Positions 5,072 through 6,744 of a stretch of DNA of 6,744 nt are shown piece after piece. Location: the NCBI GenBank assembly GCA_039936115.1, contig JBDTIZ010000195.1, forward strand, positions 1-6,744, read 5' to 3'. A program made the position numbers and the translations under genes. Position 1 is the stretch's first letter. Each line of letters opens with the position of its first letter. Below the pieces are notes generated by a model that was not told where the DNA came from, made no database searches, and was given only the letters and a program-made list of their open reading frames with translations. This DNA is from DATIJJ01 sp039936115 (GTDB lineage: Bacteria > Pseudomonadota > Gammaproteobacteria > DSM-16500).

Positions 5072-6744
5072 ATGCGAATGGATAAACTGACGAGTAAGTT
5101 CCAAGCGGCTTTGTCTGATGCGCAATCATTGGCGTTAGGACGTGATAATGCATATATCGAACCCGTGCATGTGATGAAGGTATTGGTTGATCAAGAGGGC
5201 GGGAGTATTCGTCCAATCTTGGCCAAAGCGAATGTCAATATTGCAGCTCTGCGTTCGGAATTGGATGCTGCTATTAATCGATTACCGCAAGTCGAAGGAA
5301 CCGGCGGCGAAGTGCATGTTTCAAACGACCTCAATCGTGTATTTAACTTAACCGACAAACTTGCGCAGAAGCGCAAAGATCAATATATCTCCAGTGAGTT
5401 ATTTTTATTAGCCGCAACCGAAGACACAGGTACCTTAGGCGAATTATTGCGTAAAGCCGGTGCTATCAAACAATTAGTTGAAAAAGCTATTGAAGAAGAA
5501 CGTGGCGGACAAAAAGTGCAAGATCCCAATGCAGAAGACCAACGCCGAGCGTTGGAAAAATATACGATCGATCTGACAGCCCGCGCTGAAAAGGGCAAGC
5601 TGGATCCGGTCATTGGTCGTGATGCAGAAATTCGTCGTACCATTCAAGTTTTATTAAGACGCACGAAAAATAATCCTGTTTTAATTGGCGAACCTGGTGT
5701 TGGTAAAACTGCGATTGTCGAAGGTTTAGCGCAACGTATCATTAATGGTGAAGTACCAGAAGGTTTAAAAGATAAACGTTTATTAGCCTTAGATCTAGGT
5801 GCGCTCATTGCCGGTGCGAAATTTCGAGGTGAATTTGAAGAACGTTTGAAAGCTGTGTTAAATGATTTGGCGAAACAAGAAGGACAAATCATTTTATTTG
5901 TCGACGAATTGCATACTATGGTGGGTGCCGGTAAGGCTGAAGGCGCGATGGATGCTGGCAATATGCTTAAACCCGCTTTAGCACGCGGTGAATTGCATTG
6001 CGTGGGCGCAACAACGCTGGATGAATATCGTCAATACATCGAAAAAGATGCTGCATTAGAACGTCGTTTTCAGCGCATCTTGGTTGAAGAACCTTCGGTT
6101 GAAGACACTATTGCAATTTTGCGTGGTTTGAAAGAACGCTATGAGTTACATCATGGTGTTGAAATTACGGATTCTGCTATTGTGGCAGCAGCAACTTTGT
6201 CTCATCGATATATTGCAGATCGGCAATTACCTGATAAAGCAATTGATTTGATCGATGAGGCGGCAAGTAATATCCGCATGGAAATTGATTCAAAACCAGA
6301 GCAATTAGACACATTGGATCGCAGAATAATTCAATTAAAAATCGAACGTGAAGCCTTAAAAAAAGAATCCGATGAAGCATCAAAAAAACGTTTAGATAAA
6401 TTAGAAAAAGAATTAAAAAAACTAGAAACGGAATCTGAAAAATTGGAAGACGTTTGGAAAACAGAAAAAGCCGCATTGCAAGGTGCGCAAACCATTAAAG
6501 GCGAACTTGAGCGTGCACGTCTGGAATTTGATACAGCACGACGCGCGGGTGATTTAACTCGCATGGCTGAATTGCAATATGGCCGTATTCCAGAGCTTGA
6601 AAAACAATTAACCGCGGCGACACTTGCAGAAAAACAAGAAACACAACTACTTCGCAGTAAAGTTACCGAAGATGAAATTGCTGAAGTTGTGTCGAAATGG
6701 ACTCATATTCCAGTCAGCAAAATGCTTGAAAGCGAAAAAGAAAA
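5072..6744 (+). CDS. clpB: ATP-dependent disaggregase ClpB, 5' part (truncated by window edge)
   Basis: ClpB is a cytoplasmic hexameric AAA+ chaperone that works with DnaK to pull proteins out of aggregates. 557 codons are present of an expected 850-860; the frame stays open at the right edge. Domains seen: the N-terminal Clp-N domain (about 1-145), the first ATPase domain with Walker A GEPGVGKT (206-213), Walker B LFVDE (275-279) and arginine fingers R331-R332, and the middle-domain coiled coil (about 408-525), which regulates the motor through DnaK. Pore-loop residue 251 is F (AKFRGEF), a conservative aromatic in place of the E. coli Y. The second ATPase domain lies outside. The start at 5072 gives MRMDKLTSKFQ, matching the family N-terminus, with AAGG seven bases upstream; the ATG at 5078 is a less likely alternative. 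Sigma32-type and sigma70-type promoters precede it. Confidence 0.97.
   Translation, partial: MRMDKLTSKFQAALSDAQSLALGRDNAYIEPVHVMKVLVDQEGGSIRPILAKANVNIAALRSELDAAINRLPQVEGTGGEVHVSNDLNRVFNLTDKLAQKRKDQYISSELFLLAATEDTGTLGELLRKAGAIKQLVEKAIEEERGGQKVQDPNAEDQRRALEKYTIDLTARAEKGKLDPVIGRDAEIRRTIQVLLRRTKNNPVLIGEPGVGKTAIVEGLAQRIINGEVPEGLKDKRLLALDLGALIAGAKFRGEFEERLKAVLNDLAKQEGQIILFVDELHTMVGAGKAEGAMDAGNMLKPALARGELHCVGATTLDEYRQYIEKDAALERRFQRILVEEPSVEDTIAILRGLKERYELHHGVEITDSAIVAAATLSHRYIADRQLPDKAIDLIDEAASNIRMEIDSKPEQLDTLDRRIIQLKIEREALKKESDEASKKRLDKLEKELKKLETESEKLEDVWKTEKAALQGAQTIKGELERARLEFDTARRAGDLTRMAELQYGRIPELEKQLTAATLAEKQETQLLRSKVTEDEIAEVVSKWTHIPVSKMLESEKE
5504..5518 (+). promoter_or_regulatory. probable internal translation start for N-terminally truncated ClpB
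   Basis: Codon 149 is GTG (5516-5518), preceded at six bases by the purine-rich GGCGGA (5504-5509). In E. coli a shorter ClpB isoform starts at the GTG of Val149, at the same position in the linker between the N domain and the first ATPase domain. The matching codon, position and upstream purines suggest the second start exists here too. The Shine-Dalgarno is weaker than the E. coli one. Confidence 0.5.

Noticed and set aside
5191..6564. Several minus-strand open frames opposite clpB
   Set aside because: They are antisense shadows of a well-conserved clpB frame, rich in Ser, Arg and Phe with no recognisable motifs.

Overview
The window reads as an ordinary chromosomal segment of a moderately AT-rich gammaproteobacterium. 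The protein sequences and the order tolB-pal-cpoB-queE-tRNA-Lys-clpB suggest a Legionellales/Coxiella-like lineage. That placement rests on remembered synteny and was not searched. All genes are on the + strand.

Layout. Positions 1-882 hold the 3' part of a GGDEF-EAL cyclic-di-GMP protein. Its EAL domain has lost several metal-binding residues, so it is probably not an active phosphodiesterase. After a 126-base gap with a possible extended -10 promoter come four tightly packed genes (1009-4604): tolB, pal, cpoB (ybgF) and queE, with gaps of 23, 3 and 3 bases. The first three encode the periplasmic and outer-membrane half of the Tol-Pal envelope-constriction system. queE encodes a radical-SAM enzyme of queuosine/7-deazaguanine synthesis. 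A tRNA-Lys(TTT) gene follows, with a well-formed sigma70 promoter whose -35 box overlaps the queE stop codon. The 348-base gap from 4724 to 5071 carries a MITE-like nested inverted repeat (about 4800-4942), then a possible sigma70 promoter and a good sigma32 heat-shock promoter. The latter leads into clpB, the disaggregase gene, which runs off the right edge within the region before its second ATPase domain.

How the genes relate. TolB, Pal and CpoB act together in outer-membrane constriction and its coordination with septal peptidoglycan synthesis. tolQ, tolR and tolA are not beside tolB here. queE and tRNA-Lys are long-standing syntenic neighbours of this cluster rather than functional partners, since queuosine modifies GUN-anticodon tRNAs and not tRNA-Lys. 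clpB is a separate heat-shock transcription unit.

I found no convincing novel system. The points most worth a second look are the degenerate EAL domain, the nested inverted repeat next to the clpB promoters, and the apparently conserved internal GTG start in clpB.
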